NCBI RefSeq assembly: GCF_030411955.1
Contig: NZ_JASNRA010000002.1
Span: forward strand, 1-64,000
Reading direction: 5' to 3'
From: Massilia sp. YIM B02443
GTDB lineage: Bacteria > Pseudomonadota > Gammaproteobacteria > Burkholderiales > Burkholderiaceae_D
Length of the DNA: 64,000 nt
This document shows, piece by piece, positions 43,384 through 54,258 of the stretch. The position numbers and the translations under genes were made by a program. The notes below the pieces were generated by a model that worked only from the letters and a program-made list of their open reading frames with translations, did no database searches and was not told where the DNA came from. Each line of letters begins with the position of its first letter. The first letter of the stretch is position 1.

Positions 43384-45951
43384 GTGACTGGCTCTTCTTC
43401 GACTCTGCACCGCAGGCCGCTGCGCACTTATCTGTTGCGCCTGGTAATGGCGACCCTGTTGCCGGGGGTGATCGGCGCATCGCTGATGCTTGCCTATCAA
43501 TACCAGAAGAGCCGCGCCCAGTACGAGCGCAACACCATGCAGACCGTGCACGCGCTGGTGCAGACGGTCGAGAGCAAGCTGCTGCAGGTGCAGGCGATCG
43601 GCCAGACCCTGTCCACCTTCGACGCCATGGAAGCGGGCGACTTCTCGCGCATGCACCGCCAGGCGCGCGAGGCACTGTCGCTGGCCGGCGGCGACATGAA
43701 CCTGGTGCTGCGCGACCGCGCCGGCAAGCAGCTGCTCAACACCGCCGTCCCCTACGGCACCGTGCTCCCGACCGAGCCGTCCGAGCAGCTGGAAAAAGTC
43801 TTCGCCAGCGCCGCGCCGGCGGTCTCCAACATGTTCGAAAGCGCCGGCCGCCGCCGTCCCACCGTCAGCGTCGACGTGCCGGTGCTGGTCAAGGGCCAGG
43901 TAGCCTACGTGCTCAGCGTCGGCGTGCGGCCCGACTACTTCAGCGACATGCTGACCCCGCGCTCGGTGCCGAACGGCGCGCGCGCCTCGATCTTCGACGG
44001 CGCCGGCGTGATCTTCGCGCGCAACATCAGTCCCGACCGCTTCATCGGACGGCGCGTCACCGACCCGCTGTACTACGCGACGCTACGCGCGCCCGAGGGC
44101 ATCGTCGAATCGATCAGCCAGGAAGGGACCGCGCAACGCACCTTTTATTCGCGCTCGCGCCTGGGCGGCTGGGGCGTGGCGATCGGGGTGCCGAACGCGA
44201 TCCTGAACCAGGCCCTGCTCGAGCAGCTGACGGTGCTCCTGATCGGCGTGACGCTGCTGTTCGCGGTCGGCCTGTGGCTGGCCTGGCAGATCGGCGGACG
44301 CCTGGCGCGCTCGGTGCATGCGCTGATGGCGCCGGCCGTGGCGCTGGGCCGCGGCGAGGCCGCGCCGCCGTTCAAGCCGGTGCACATCAAGGAGATCGAC
44401 GACGTCGCCGCCGCGATGGGCGCCGCTTCACAGTTGCTGGGCGAACGCGCGCAGGCGCTGGCGGCCAAGGAGACCGAGCTGCGCGACGCCCACCGCCTGG
44501 CGCACTTCGGCACCTGGTACCTGGACCTGGCCAGCGGCGCGATCACCGCGTCGGAATCGGTGCCGCACATCTACGGCCGCGTGCCGCCGCCGTTCAGCGA
44601 GCAGCGCGGCACGCTCTTGAGCGAGGAATCGTGGGAACGCGCCAACCGCCTGATCCGCGAACTGGAACGCAACGGCGGCAGCGGACGGCTGCAGGTGCAG
44701 GTGCTGCGCGCCGAAGGCCAGCGCATCTGGATCGACCTGCATTGCGAGGCGGTGCAGGACGCCGACGGCCGCGTGACGGCGCTGCGCGGCACGCTGCAGG
44801 ACGTGACCGACCGCGTCAACGCCGAAGAAGCGCTGCGCCAGGCCGACCAGCGCAAGAACGAATTCCTGGCCATGCTGGCGCACGAGCTGCGCAACCCGCT
44901 GGCGCCGATCGCTTCCGGCGCCCAGCTGCTGGGACAGGATGGGCTGGACCGCGCGCGCACGCGCCAGATCAGCGCCATCATCGCGCGCCAGGCGCGCCAC
45001 ATGTCGGGGCTGGTGGATGACCTGCTGGACGTCTCGCGCGTGACGCGCGGGCTGGTGGCGCTCTCTAAAGCGCGCATCGACATCGGCGAAGTGGTGGCCG
45101 AGGCGCTCGAGCAGGCGCAGGAGCCGGCACGCCAGAAGGGACACCGCATCGACACCGCCATGCCTGCTGCGCAGGGACCGATCTATGTGATGGGCGACCG
45201 CAAGCGCCTGGTGCAGGTGGTCGGCAACCTGCTGCACAACGCGGTCAAGTTCACCCCGGGCGGCGGCAACATCCAGGTCGCGCTCGAAGCCGACGACGGC
45301 CTGGTGCGCATCGTGGTGGCCGACAACGGCATCGGCATGCTGCCGGACGAGCTGGAACGCGCCTTCGAGATGTTCGTGCAGGGCGAGCGCACGCCGGACC
45401 GCGCCCAGGGCGGCCTCGGGATCGGCCTGGCGCTGGTGCGCAGCCTGGTGCTGCTGCACGGCGGCAGCGTGGCCGTGGACAGCCCCGGCCCGGGCCAGGG
45501 CAGCACCTTCACCGTGACCCTGCCGCGCAGCGCGCGCCGCAACGAGAGCGGGGCGGATGGCGCCGAGGCGGCCGTGGCGGCGCCGCTGCCGGCGCATGCG
45601 CGCAAGGTGATGGTGGTGGACGACAACATCGACGCGGCCCAGGTGATGGCGATGTACATCGGCGGCGCCGGCCACGAAGTGGTGGTCGAGCACGACCCGT
45701 TCGCCGCGCTCGAACGGGCGCCGCGCTTCGCGCCCGAGGTGTGCCTGCTCGACATCGGCCTGCCGGGCATGGACGGGCACGAACTGGCGCGCCGCCTGCG
45801 CGCGCTGCCGCAGACGGCCAACGCCTTACTGGTCGCGGTGACCGGGTACGGGCAGGCCCAGGATCGCGATGCGAGCCAGGATGCCGGGTTCGATCATCAC
45901 CTGGTCAAGCCGGTGGACATGGCGGCGCTGGAGCGGATCCTGGGCGGCTGA
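43384..45951 (+). CDS. Membrane-bound hybrid histidine kinase/response regulator
   Basis: An 855-aa sensor with a GTG start at 43384 (an overlapping ATG at 43382 runs straight into a stop). TM1 about 20-38, a periplasmic Cache-like sensor (about 45-275), TM2 about 280-302, a HAMP-like/coiled segment, a PAS domain (about 365-475, [13 protein letters not shown]), HisKA ([15 protein letters not shown]), HATPase_c ([15 protein letters not shown]) and a C-terminal receiver ([24 protein letters not shown]). Likely detects an extracellular small ligand and signals through phosphorelay. The kinase-receiver core is closely related to that of the 30.7-kb hybrid kinase. No regulator gene adjoins it. Confidence 0.92.
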   Translation: MTGSSSTLHRRPLRTYLLRLVMATLLPGVIGASLMLAYQYQKSRAQYERNTMQTVHALVQTVESKLLQVQAIGQTLSTFDAMEAGDFSRMHRQAREALSLAGGDMNLVLRDRAGKQLLNTAVPYGTVLPTEPSEQLEKVFASAAPAVSNMFESAGRRRPTVSVDVPVLVKGQVAYVLSVGVRPDYFSDMLTPRSVPNGARASIFDGAGVIFARNISPDRFIGRRVTDPLYYATLRAPEGIVESISQEGTAQRTFYSRSRLGGWGVAIGVPNAILNQALLEQLTVLLIGVTLLFAVGLWLAWQIGGRLARSVHALMAPAVALGRGEAAPPFKPVHIKEIDDVAAAMGAASQLLGERAQALAAKETELRDAHRLAHFGTWYLDLASGAITASESVPHIYGRVPPPFSEQRGTLLSEESWERANRLIRELERNGGSGRLQVQVLRAEGQRIWIDLHCEAVQDADGRVTALRGTLQDVTDRVNAEEALRQADQRKNEFLAMLAHELRNPLAPIASGAQLLGQDGLDRARTRQISAIIARQARHMSGLVDDLLDVSRVTRGLVALSKARIDIGEVVAEALEQAQEPARQKGHRIDTAMPAAQGPIYVMGDRKRLVQVVGNLLHNAVKFTPGGGNIQVALEADDGLVRIVVADNGIGMLPDELERAFEMFVQGERTPDRAQGGLGIGLALVRSLVLLHGGSVAVDSPGPGQGSTFTVTLPRSARRNESGADGAEAAVAAPLPAHARKVMVVDDNIDAAQVMAMYIGGAGHEVVVEHDPFAALERAPRFAPEVCLLDIGLPGMDGHELARRLRALPQTANALLVAVTGYGQAQDRDASQDAGFDHHLVKPVDMAALERILGG

Positions 45952-45992
45952 AGGCGGGTCGGTCGCGCAACCCGCCTTCGGTAGTTCGCTGC

Positions 45993-47618
45993 TCAGCGCT
46001 TGACGCTGCCGAACGGATCGCCCTTCTTCCAGGTCGGCATTGCCGGCGCATTCGCCACCGCGTAGCCCAGGTTCAGCGTGAACTGCGCCTGCTGCACCAT
46101 CCCCGACAGGTCCCACTCCGGACGGTACTCGTCGCTCACCTGGTGGTAGTGGTTCTTGAAGCCCTTCATGCTGGCGCTGGCATCGTGCTGGTGATGCTCG
46201 AACTCGAAGTGGCCGTCGCCCGAGAACACCGCCGAGCCGACGTTAAACGCCGGCACGCCGGCCTTGGCGAACGCGAAGTGGTCGGCGCGGAAGTAGGCGC
46301 CCGACAGGTCGGGCGTGGCCGGCGCGATCTTCAGGTCCATGCTTTTCGCGACGCCGGCAGCGGTTTCGTACAGGCTGCTGCGCTCGGAGCCGGCCACGCC
46401 GATGTCCCTGGTGCGGCCGACGAAGTTCAGGCTGTCCAGATTCAGGTCGGCCGCGGTCTGCGCCAGCGGCACCACCGGATTCTTGACGTAGGCCGCGGCG
46501 CCCAGCAGGCCCTGCTCCTCGGCCGCCGGCCACAGGAAGATCTGGGTGCGGCGCGCCGGCTTCCTGACCGCTTCGGCCGCCATCGCCAGCAGCGCGGCGG
46601 TGCCGGAGGCGTTGTCGATGGCGCCGTTGTAGATGCGGTCGCGCTTCGGATCGCCGCCGTCGTCCTCGTCCATGCCCATATGGTCCCAGTGCGAGGAATA
46701 CACCACCGCCTGCGACTTCAGCTTGGGGTCGCTCCCCGGCACGATGCCGACCACGTTGAACTGCTCGACCGGACGAATCTTGGAGCGCAGTTCGACGTGC
46801 GTGGCGACCTTCAGGTCGACCGGGCGGAAGTCCTTGCGCTCGGCCGCGGCGCGCAGCTTGTCCAGGTCCTGCCCACCGGCCGCGAACAGCTGACGCGCGG
46901 TGTCTTCGGTGAACCAGCCTTCGACCGGATTGCCCGGTCCCTTCAGGCCGAAGCGCTCGTGCGAGAAGCCGTTGGCCGGCACGCTGAACGGATACGAGGC
47001 CGAGCGCGTGGTGTGGATCAGCATCACGCCCGCCGCGCCGCGGCGCGCCGCCTCTTCGTACTTGTAGACCCAGCGCCCGTACCAGGTATAGGCCTTGCCG
47101 GCGAAGCGGTTCGGTTCTTCCGCGGTCGGCTGCGGATCGTCGACCATCATCACCAGGATCTTGCCCTTGGCGTCCAGGCCCTTGTAGTCGTCCCAGCCTT
47201 CTTCCGGCGCGGTCACGCCGTAGCCGACGAACACCAGCGGCGCGTCGAAGGCGATCGCCTCCTTGCCGCTCTTGGTGCCGAACACGATGTCCTTGCCGAC
47301 GACCGGCTTGATGGTCTTGCCGCCGGCGGTGAACGTCATGCCGCCGTCGATCATCTTGCTGCCCTCGATGTCGACCTTCTGGCGGTAGCCGCCGCCCGGG
47401 ATCTGCTGCAGGCCGATCAGTGCGGCCTGGGTTTCGAGGTAGCGCACCGTCAGGTCGCCGCCGCGCTGGCCGGTGCCGCGGCCTTCCAGCAGGTCGTCGG
47501 CCAGGAAGGCAAGATGGGCGCGCAAGGCGGTTTCGGAAACGGCGCCGGGTTGCTGGGCGTGGGCCACGCCGGACAAGGTCAGTACGGCAGCAGCGAAGGC
47601 AAGAGGTTGAAGTCGCAT
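45993..47618 (-). CDS. Exported M28-family aminopeptidase with PA domain
   Basis: A 541-aa zinc aminopeptidase. Signal peptide ends near VAHAQ (residue ~22). A protease-associated insert covers about residues 110-230. The M28 metal site is complete: SSHWDHMG (first His/Asp region), NGAIDNASGTA, PAAEEQGLLG with the catalytic Glu, LNLDSLN, and a late NHYHQVSDEY His. It would trim peptides in the periplasm or outside the cell, similar in plan to other Massilia-type secreted peptidases. Ends 41 bp from the converging hybrid kinase gene. Confidence 0.94.
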   Translation of the reverse strand: MRLQPLAFAAAVLTLSGVAHAQQPGAVSETALRAHLAFLADDLLEGRGTGQRGGDLTVRYLETQAALIGLQQIPGGGYRQKVDIEGSKMIDGGMTFTAGGKTIKPVVGKDIVFGTKSGKEAIAFDAPLVFVGYGVTAPEEGWDDYKGLDAKGKILVMMVDDPQPTAEEPNRFAGKAYTWYGRWVYKYEEAARRGAAGVMLIHTTRSASYPFSVPANGFSHERFGLKGPGNPVEGWFTEDTARQLFAAGGQDLDKLRAAAERKDFRPVDLKVATHVELRSKIRPVEQFNVVGIVPGSDPKLKSQAVVYSSHWDHMGMDEDDGGDPKRDRIYNGAIDNASGTAALLAMAAEAVRKPARRTQIFLWPAAEEQGLLGAAAYVKNPVVPLAQTAADLNLDSLNFVGRTRDIGVAGSERSSLYETAAGVAKSMDLKIAPATPDLSGAYFRADHFAFAKAGVPAFNVGSAVFSGDGHFEFEHHQHDASASMKGFKNHYHQVSDEYRPEWDLSGMVQQAQFTLNLGYAVANAPAMPTWKKGDPFGSVKR

Positions 47619-47695
47619 CGAATTCTCGGAAGGTCTCTCGGATGGGTGGAACGGTCATCTTAACCCAGCGTGCGTGGACGGTGGCGAGGTAGTTG

Positions 47696-47715
47696 CCTAA
47701 GTATCTATACTTAGG
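47696..47715. promoter_or_regulatory. Perfect 9-2-9 palindrome (operator) upstream of the ABM gene
   Basis: CCTAAGTAT (47696-47704), CT, ATACTTAGG (47707-47715). It is centred about 25 bp before a -10-like TATACT at 47729-47734 and about 57 bp before the ABM start, so a dimeric regulator bound here would cover the -35 zone. AAGTAT-type half sites are used by HxlR/DUF24 regulators, but the regulator is not in the window and this identification is an inference. Confidence 0.65.
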
Positions 47716-47762
47716 GGCTTGAACGGCATATACTGTTTATCCAACCCTGGGAGGAAACGGCC

Positions 47763-48059
47763 ATGTACGGATTGATTGGTAAGATGCGCGCCCAGCCGGG
47801 GCAACGCGACGCCCTCATCGCCATCCTGCTGGAAGGCACGGCCGCGATGCCGGGGTGCCTGAGCTATGTGATCGCCAAGGACAAGGCCGATGCGGATGCG
47901 CTGTGGATCACCGAAGCGTGGGATAGCCAGGCCAGCCACAAGGCGTCGCTGGCCTTAGCGTCGGTGCAGGCGGCAATCGGCAAGGGCCGGCCGCTGATCG
48001 CGGGGTTTGGCGAGCGCTTCGAGACCGAGCCGGTGGGTGGGCAGGGATTGACAGGCTGA
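47763..48059 (+). CDS. Antibiotic biosynthesis monooxygenase (ABM) domain protein
   Basis: A 98-aa ferredoxin-like ABM-fold protein: MYGLIGKMRAQPGQRDALIAIL (first strand and helix), then the CLSYVIAKDKADADALWITEAWD motif with the conserved WxxEAW-type segment and a closing helix. Such proteins act on quinones or other reactive aromatics, or degrade heme. A strong palindromic operator lies just upstream, so expression is probably switched on by a small molecule. Good SD GGAGG 8 nt before the ATG. Confidence 0.9.
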   Translation: MYGLIGKMRAQPGQRDALIAILLEGTAAMPGCLSYVIAKDKADADALWITEAWDSQASHKASLALASVQAAIGKGRPLIAGFGERFETEPVGGQGLTG

Positions 48060-48066
48060 CGCAGCC

Positions 48067-48759
48067 CTACCCCAGCCACAGCCGGTAGCCGACGCCGGTC
48101 TCGGTCAGGAAGTGGCGCGGCTGGGCCGGATCGGCTTCCAGCTTGTGGCGCAGATGGCCCATGTAGATGCGCAGGTAATGGCCGCTCTCGGCATGCCCCG
48201 GCCCCCACACCGCGCGCAATAGCTGCGGATTGGTCATCACCCTTCCCGCATTCCCGACCAGCACCGACAGCAGCCGGTACTCGGTCGGCGTCAGGTGCAC
48301 GTGCTCGCCGGCGCGCGTCACCGAGCGGTCCTGCAAGTCCACCGCCACGTCGCCAAAGCGGATCGCGCCATCGGCGCCCGCGGCCGGCTGGCGCTGGCGG
48401 CGCAAGGTGGCGCGCACGCGCGCCAGCAATTCTCCGGTGCCGAACGGCTTGGTCAGATAGTCGTTGGCGCCGGCGTCGAGCGCGCGGATCTTCTCCCCTT
48501 CCGCCACGCGCGCCGACAGCACGATGATCGGCACCGCCGACCACTTGCGCACGTCCTCGATGAAGTCGATGCCGTCGCCGTCGGGCAGGCCGAGGTCGAG
48601 CACGATCAGATCGGGGCGGCGCGTACCGGCGTCGATCAGGCCGCGGTTGATACTGCCTGACTCGTGCACCTGCCAGCCCTCCTGTTCCAGGGCGGCGCGC
48701 ACGAAGCGGCGGATCTGCGGTTCGTCTTCGACCAGCAGGGCGCTGGGGGTGTCACTCAT
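48067..48759 (-). CDS. kdpE: KDP operon response regulator
   Basis: A 230-aa OmpR-family regulator. The receiver domain has phospho-Asp55 in VLDLGLPDGDG and acidic ED near residue 11; the winged-helix DNA-binding domain (about 130-230) includes VHLTPTEYRLLSVLV and the conserved HLRHKLE region. It receives phosphate from KdpD and activates kdp transcription under low potassium or osmotic stress. Last gene of the leftward kdp operon; its start overlaps kdpD by 8 bp. Confidence 0.96.
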   Translation of the reverse strand: MSDTPSALLVEDEPQIRRFVRAALEQEGWQVHESGSINRGLIDAGTRRPDLIVLDLGLPDGDGIDFIEDVRKWSAVPIIVLSARVAEGEKIRALDAGANDYLTKPFGTGELLARVRATLRRQRQPAAGADGAIRFGDVAVDLQDRSVTRAGEHVHLTPTEYRLLSVLVGNAGRVMTNPQLLRAVWGPGHAESGHYLRIYMGHLRHKLEADPAQPRHFLTETGVGYRLWLG

Positions 48760-51517
48760 GATTCCGTTCCATCGTTGGCGTCAGGGCCAGTGTATCCAAT
48801 TCCGGTGCGCTCGGCGGCGTCCCGCTCGGCAGCGAGAACACGAAGGCCGCGCCGCCCAACGTCGATGCGGTTGCGCGGATCGTGCCGCCGTGCGCCTCGA
48901 CGATGGCGCGGCAGATCGCCAGCCCCAGGCCGACGCCGGGCAGCGCCGATTCGCGTTCGCCGCGCGTAAACTTCTCGAAGATCGCTTCTTCGCTGCCGGC
49001 GCGCAGGCCCGGCCCGTCGTCGCTGACCGTGACGTCGACCCAGTCGCCGCGCTGGCGCGCCGCGATCTCGATGCGCGAACCATCCGGCGTGTATTTGGCC
49101 GCGTTCTCGACCAGGTTGCACAGCACGCGTTCGATCAGCACGGCGTCGAACTGCACCAGCGGCAGGTCGGGCGGCAAGCGCACCTCGATGCGGTGGCGGC
49201 GCAGCGCATTGCCGCAGGCGCGCAGCGCCGAGCCGACCACTTCTTCCAGCGCCTGCCACTCCAGGTTGAAGCGCACCTCCCCGCTCTCGATGCGCGCCAT
49301 GTCGAGCAGGTTGGCGACGAGAAGCCCCATGCGCACCGCTTCGTCGTGCAGGGCCTGCGCCAGATCGTGCGACCCGGCCGGCAGCGGCGCGCCGCGCAGC
49401 AGCGATTCGGACAGCCCGACCAGCGCCGTGAGCGGCGTGCGCAGGTCGTGCGACAACGCCGCCAGCAGCGAATTGCGCAGGCGTTCGGATTCCATGTTCA
49501 CCAGCGCCGCCTGCGCCACCTCGACGTAGTGCACCCGTTCGAGCGCGATCGCGGCCAGCGCCGCCAGCGCGTCGAGCTGGCGATGCTGCTCGGGCGACAG
49601 GCCCCAGCTGCCGCCTTCCGGCTCGATCGCCAGCACGCCGCGGGTGCGCATCGGCGCCACCAGCGGCAGATAGAACGCGGGGCTGGCCGGCAGCGTGTCG
49701 GTGCCCAGGCCGGCCGCCTGCGCGTGGTCGTAAGCCCACTGCGCGACGCCGTGGTCGACGTTGGCCGGCAGCGCGCCGCCCGGGCTGCCGTCGTCCAGCG
49801 GCGGCATGCCGAGCTTTCCGCCCGCGTCCGGCACCAGCAGCGTGGCGCGCGCGCCGAAGGCGTTCTGGATCACCGCGCGGCTCGACTCGAACACCTGCGA
49901 CGCCGCCAGCACGCCGGACAGCTCGCGCGCGAACTCGTACAGCGCGCGCACGCGGCGCTCGCGCTCGGCCGCGACGCGCGCCTGGAAGCGCAGGCCGGCG
50001 GTCAGGTGGCCGGTGATCAGGCCCACCGCCAGCATCACGCCGAAGGTGACCACGTACTGGAAGTCGGACACCGCCAGCGTGAAGCGCGGCGGCACGTAGA
50101 TGAAATCGAAGCAGGCCACGCCGACGCAGGTGGCGGTGACCGAGGGCGCGCGCCCGAGGCGCATTGCCACCAGCAGCACCACCAGCAGGAACAGCATGGC
50201 GATGTTGACCAGGTCGAAGCGGCCCTGCAGCGGCGCGGCCAGGGCCGCCGCCAGCAGGCTGGCGCCGGCGGCCCAGGCATGCGCGGACAGCGGTGCGCGC
50301 GGCGCGCCGCCGCCGGCCGCGCGGACCTCGGCTGCGGGCGCGCGCTCGACCAGCGCCGGCAAGCCGATCTCGATCAGGTCCACGCCCGGCGCGCGGCGCG
50401 CCAGCTGGCGGCCGGTGCGCGGCGCGAAGCGGCGGCGCCAGGCCGCGCCGAAGCCGGTATGGGCGCGCCCGAGCGCGATGCGCGACAGGTTGTGGTCGCG
50501 CGCATAGTCGAGGGTGGCGGCGGCGACGTCGTCGCCCGCCAGCACGGCAGTGGCGGCGCCCAGGTCCTGCGCCAGTTTGAGGGTGTCGGTCACGCGCGCG
50601 CGCTCGCGCTCGGGCAGGCGGCCCAGGCGCGGCGTCTCGACGTACACCGCGTGCCAGGCGGTGCCCAGCTGCGACGCGATGCGCGCCCCGCTCCTCACCA
50701 CGTGTTCGGCGTCGGGGCCGGGGCCGACGCACACCAGCAGGTTGGCGCCGGTCTTCCAGATCGCGTCGATCGATTGCTGTTCGCGCCAGGCGCGCACGTC
50801 GCCTTCGACGCGGTCGGCGGTGCGGCGCAGCGCCAGTTCGCGCAGCGCGATCAGGTTGCCCTTCCTGAAGAAGTTGCCGGCGGCGCGTTCGGCCTGCAAG
50901 GGCTGGTAGACCTTGCCCTCTTTCAGCCGCGCCAGCAGCGCATCGGCCGGCAGGTCGACCATCACCACTTCGTCGGCGGCGTCGAACACGCCGTCGGGCA
51001 CGGTTTCGGAAACGCGGATGCCGGCGATCCCGCCCACCACGTCGTTCAGGCTTTCCAGATGCTGGACGTTGACGGTGGTGAGCACGTCGATGCCGGCGTC
51101 GAGCAGTTCTTCGACGTCCTGCCAGCGCTTGGGATGGCGCGAGCCGGGCGCGTTGGAATGCGCCAGCTCGTCGACCAGGATCACGCCGGGCGCGCGCGCC
51201 AGCGCGGCGTCGAGGTCGAATTCCTCCAGCCGGCGCCCACGGTGCTCGACCTGGCGCCGCGGCAGCACATCAAGACCCTCGAGCAACTGGGCGGTCTCGG
51301 CCCGGCCGTGGGTCTCGATGATGCCGACCAGCGGCGCCCTGCCCTCCGCTTGCTGCTTGTGCGCCTCTTCCAGCATGGCGTAGGTCTTGCCGACGCCGGC
51401 CGACGCACCGAAGTAGATGCGCAATCGGCCGCGCGCGGCGCGCCGCTCCTGCTCGCGCATCTGTGCGAGCAATGCGTCGGGGTCGGGTCGCCGCTGTTGG
51501 TAATCCTCTTGGGGCAT
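48752..51517 (-). CDS. kdpD: Osmosensitive K+ channel histidine kinase
   Basis: A 921-aa sensor kinase. The N-terminal KdpD domain has the Walker-like GASAGVGKTYAML and the ETHGRAET region. A USP-like domain follows (about 255-380), then four closely packed membrane helices (about 410-510), a GAF-like region, HisKA with SHDLRTPL near residue 690, and HATPase_c (NLVENAAKYT, GVGLGLAICRA). It senses low K+ and salts and controls KdpE. Three bp after kdpC, overlapping kdpE, so sensor and pump genes form one operon. Confidence 0.97.
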   Translation of the reverse strand: MPQEDYQQRRPDPDALLAQMREQERRAARGRLRIYFGASAGVGKTYAMLEEAHKQQAEGRAPLVGIIETHGRAETAQLLEGLDVLPRRQVEHRGRRLEEFDLDAALARAPGVILVDELAHSNAPGSRHPKRWQDVEELLDAGIDVLTTVNVQHLESLNDVVGGIAGIRVSETVPDGVFDAADEVVMVDLPADALLARLKEGKVYQPLQAERAAGNFFRKGNLIALRELALRRTADRVEGDVRAWREQQSIDAIWKTGANLLVCVGPGPDAEHVVRSGARIASQLGTAWHAVYVETPRLGRLPERERARVTDTLKLAQDLGAATAVLAGDDVAAATLDYARDHNLSRIALGRAHTGFGAAWRRRFAPRTGRQLARRAPGVDLIEIGLPALVERAPAAEVRAAGGGAPRAPLSAHAWAAGASLLAAALAAPLQGRFDLVNIAMLFLLVVLLVAMRLGRAPSVTATCVGVACFDFIYVPPRFTLAVSDFQYVVTFGVMLAVGLITGHLTAGLRFQARVAAERERRVRALYEFARELSGVLAASQVFESSRAVIQNAFGARATLLVPDAGGKLGMPPLDDGSPGGALPANVDHGVAQWAYDHAQAAGLGTDTLPASPAFYLPLVAPMRTRGVLAIEPEGGSWGLSPEQHRQLDALAALAAIALERVHYVEVAQAALVNMESERLRNSLLAALSHDLRTPLTALVGLSESLLRGAPLPAGSHDLAQALHDEAVRMGLLVANLLDMARIESGEVRFNLEWQALEEVVGSALRACGNALRRHRIEVRLPPDLPLVQFDAVLIERVLCNLVENAAKYTPDGSRIEIAARQRGDWVDVTVSDDGPGLRAGSEEAIFEKFTRGERESALPGVGLGLAICRAIVEAHGGTIRATASTLGGAAFVFSLPSGTPPSAPELDTLALTPTMERNHE

Positions 51518-51520
51518 GGT

Positions 51521-52129
51521 TCAGCGAGTATGCCCGGTTTTGGCAACCGTAGCCACCTTGGCCTCCTTGTCGAGGTCCAGGTTCAGCGCCAATGCATTGA
51601 CGCGCGGTTCGCCGAACAGGCCCAGTGCGCGCAGCTGGGTGTGCTGCTCGACCAGGGCGTTCACGCGTTCCTGGCTCAAGCCGCGCGCACGGGCCACGCG
51701 CGCAGCTTGATACTGCGCGGCGGCCAGGCTGATCTCGGGATCGAGGCCGCTGCCCGAAGCGCTGACCAGGTCGACCGGCACCGGGGCGGTGTTGTCCGGG
51801 TCCGCTGCGCGCAGGGCGGCGATGCGGCCCTTGACGGCTTCCTGCAGCGCCGGATTGAGCGGGCCCTGGTTCGAGCCGCCCGAGCCGCCGCCGTTGTTCG
51901 GCATCGGGCCGGTGGCCGATGGACGGCCCCAGAAGTAGCCGGGTGCGGTGAACTGCTGGCCGATCAGGGACGAACCAACGACCTGGCCGTCTTTCTCGAC
52001 CAGGCTGCCGTTGGCCGCAGCCGGGAACGCGGCCTGGGCGATGCCGGTGACGGCGGCCGGATACAGCACGCCGCAGATCAGGGTGAGCACCGCGAACAGC
52101 ACGATCGCGGGACGAAGAATCGCTTGCAT
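51521..52129 (-). CDS. kdpC: K+-transporting ATPase subunit C
   Basis: A 202-aa subunit with one N-terminal membrane helix (about 5-27, [20 protein letters not shown]) and a periplasmic part holding the family motifs [17 protein letters not shown] and [14 protein letters not shown]. KdpC aids nucleotide and K+ binding affinity in the KdpFABC complex. Positioned 10 bp after kdpB and 3 bp before kdpD. Confidence 0.96.
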   Translation of the reverse strand: MQAILRPAIVLFAVLTLICGVLYPAAVTGIAQAAFPAAANGSLVEKDGQVVGSSLIGQQFTAPGYFWGRPSATGPMPNNGGGSGGSNQGPLNPALQEAVKGRIAALRAADPDNTAPVPVDLVSASGSGLDPEISLAAAQYQAARVARARGLSQERVNALVEQHTQLRALGLFGEPRVNALALNLDLDKEAKVATVAKTGHTR

Positions 52130-52139
52130 GACGGTTTCC

Positions 52140-54257
52140 TTACGTGAGATTGAATGCGGCCAGCAGCATGTCGATCAGCTTGATGCCGGCGAACGGCAGC
52201 AGCAGGCCGCCCAGGCCATAAATGAACATGTTCCGGCGCAGCAGCGAGGCGGCGCCGATCGCACGGTAGCGCACGCCGCGCAGCGCCAGCGGGATCAGGA
52301 ACACGATGATCAGGGCGTTGAAGATCACTGCCGACATGATCGCCGACGCCGGGCTGGTCAGGTTCATGACGTCCAGCGCCTTCAGGCTCGGATAGGTGGC
52401 CACGAACATCGCCGGCACGATCGCGAAGTACTTGGCGATATCGTTCGAGATCGAGAACGTGGTCAGGGCGCCGCGCGTCATCAGCATCTGCTTGCCGATC
52501 TCGACGATCTCGAGCAGCTTGGTCGGGTTGGAATCCAGGTCGACCATGTTGCCGGCCTCTTTCGCGGCCTGGGTGCCCGAGTTCATCGCCACCGCGACGT
52601 CGGCCTGGGCCAGCGCCGGCGCGTCGTTGGTGCCGTCGCCGGTCATCGCCACCAGCTTGCCTTCGTTCTGGTAGGTGCGGATCAGCGCCAGCTTGTCCTC
52701 CGGCGTGGCTTCGGCGATGAAGTCGTCGACGCCGGCTTCCGCCGCAATCGCGGCCGCAGTCAGCTTGTTGTCGCCGGTGACCATCACCGTCTTCACGCCC
52801 ATGCGGCGCAGCTCGGCGAAGCGTTCGCGGATGCCCCCCTTGACCACGTCCTTCAGCTCCACCACGCCCATCACGCGCGCGCCGTCGGTCACCACCAGCG
52901 GCGTGCTGCCGCGGCGCGAGGCGTCGTCGACGCTGCGTTCGACGTCCAGCGGCCACGGTTGGCCGAGCGACTCCACGTGCTTGCGGATCGCGCTGGCAGC
53001 GCCCTTGCGCAATTGACGCGCGCCGAGATCGACGCCGCTCATGCGGGTCTGCGCGGTGAACGGCACGAACACGGCGCCCAGCGGCTCCATGGCGCGCTCG
53101 CGGATATTGAAGCGCTTCTTGGCCAGCACCACGATGCTGCGCCCTTCCGGCGTTTCGTCGGCCAGCGACGCCAGTTGCGCCACGTCGGCCAGTTCTTCTT
53201 CGCGCACGCCCGGCGCCGGCAGGAAGGCGGCCGCCTGGCGGTTGCCGAAGGTGATGGTGCCGGTCTTGTCGAGCAACAGCACGTCGACGTCGCCGGCCGC
53301 TTCCACCGCGCGGCCCGAGGTGGCGATCACGTTGGCGCCCATCATGCGGCTCATGCCGGCCACGCCGATGGCCGACAGCAGGCCGCCGATGGTGGTCGGG
53401 ATCAGGCATACCAGCAGCGCCACCAGCGCGGTGATGGTCACCGGCGAACCGCTGCCGGCCGCCTGCACCGCGAACAGCGAGAACGGCAGCAGGGTCACGG
53501 TCACCACCAGGAACACGATGGTCAGGGCCACCAGCAGGATGGTCAGCGCGATCTCGTTCGGCGTCTTCTTGCGCGCCGCGCCTTCGACCATGCCGATCAT
53601 GCGGTCCAGGAAGGTCTCGCCCGGATTGGCGCTGACGCGCACCACCAGCCAGTCCGACAGGATACGGGTGCCGCCGGTGACGGCGCAGAAGTCGCCGCCC
53701 GACTCGCGGATCACCGGCGCCGATTCGCCGGTGATGGCGCTTTCGTCGACCGAGGCCACGCCGTCGATCACTTCGCCGTCGACCGGAATCACGTCGCCCG
53801 CTTCGACCAGGAAGAACATCCCTTTGCGCAGGTCGGTCGAAGCGGTGTGGTGCCAGGCCGCGCCGTGGCCCGGCGCATCGAGCTTCTTGGCCATCACGGT
53901 CTGGCGCAGGTTGCGCAGCGAGGCCGCTTGCGCCTTGCTGCGTCCTTCGGCCAGCGCTTCGGCGAAGTTCGCGAACAGCACCGTGAACCACAGCCAGACG
54001 GCGGTGGCCAGGATGAATCCGGCCGGCGCTTCTGCGTTGCCCATCAAGGCCTGCACATACAGCAGCGTGGTGAGGATGCTGCCGATGTAGACGACGAACA
54101 TCACCGGGCTGCGCAGCTGGGTGCGCGGATCGAGCTTGCGGAAGGCGTCGACGATGGCCGGGCCGAGCAGGCTCGCATCGAACAGGGTCAGCGAGCGGCG
54201 CGCGCCCTGGCCTTGAGCCTGCGCTTGGGTTTGGACTTGGGGTATCGATTGATCCAT
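52140..54257 (-). CDS. kdpB: K+-transporting P-type ATPase subunit B
   Basis: A 705-aa P-type ATPase. The phosphorylation site is D330 in LLLDKTGT; the actuator loop has ITGESAPV; the hinge [10 protein letters not shown] is present. About seven membrane helices. The start at 54257 has GGAGAA 6 nt upstream; the longer frame beginning at 54329 reads into kdpA. The N-terminus is unusually Gln/Ala rich ([12 protein letters not shown]). It hydrolyses ATP to drive high-affinity K+ import through KdpA. One base after kdpA. Confidence 0.97.
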   Translation of the reverse strand: MDQSIPQVQTQAQAQGQGARRSLTLFDASLLGPAIVDAFRKLDPRTQLRSPVMFVVYIGSILTTLLYVQALMGNAEAPAGFILATAVWLWFTVLFANFAEALAEGRSKAQAASLRNLRQTVMAKKLDAPGHGAAWHHTASTDLRKGMFFLVEAGDVIPVDGEVIDGVASVDESAITGESAPVIRESGGDFCAVTGGTRILSDWLVVRVSANPGETFLDRMIGMVEGAARKKTPNEIALTILLVALTIVFLVVTVTLLPFSLFAVQAAGSGSPVTITALVALLVCLIPTTIGGLLSAIGVAGMSRMMGANVIATSGRAVEAAGDVDVLLLDKTGTITFGNRQAAAFLPAPGVREEELADVAQLASLADETPEGRSIVVLAKKRFNIRERAMEPLGAVFVPFTAQTRMSGVDLGARQLRKGAASAIRKHVESLGQPWPLDVERSVDDASRRGSTPLVVTDGARVMGVVELKDVVKGGIRERFAELRRMGVKTVMVTGDNKLTAAAIAAEAGVDDFIAEATPEDKLALIRTYQNEGKLVAMTGDGTNDAPALAQADVAVAMNSGTQAAKEAGNMVDLDSNPTKLLEIVEIGKQMLMTRGALTTFSISNDIAKYFAIVPAMFVATYPSLKALDVMNLTSPASAIMSAVIFNALIIVFLIPLALRGVRYRAIGAASLLRRNMFIYGLGGLLLPFAGIKLIDMLLAAFNLT

Positions 54258-54258
54258 A

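Noticed and set aside
48464..52147. 1227-codon rightward frame opposite kdpD/kdpC
   Set aside because: Shadow frame with low-complexity Arg/Gln content; minus strand carries the kdp proteins.
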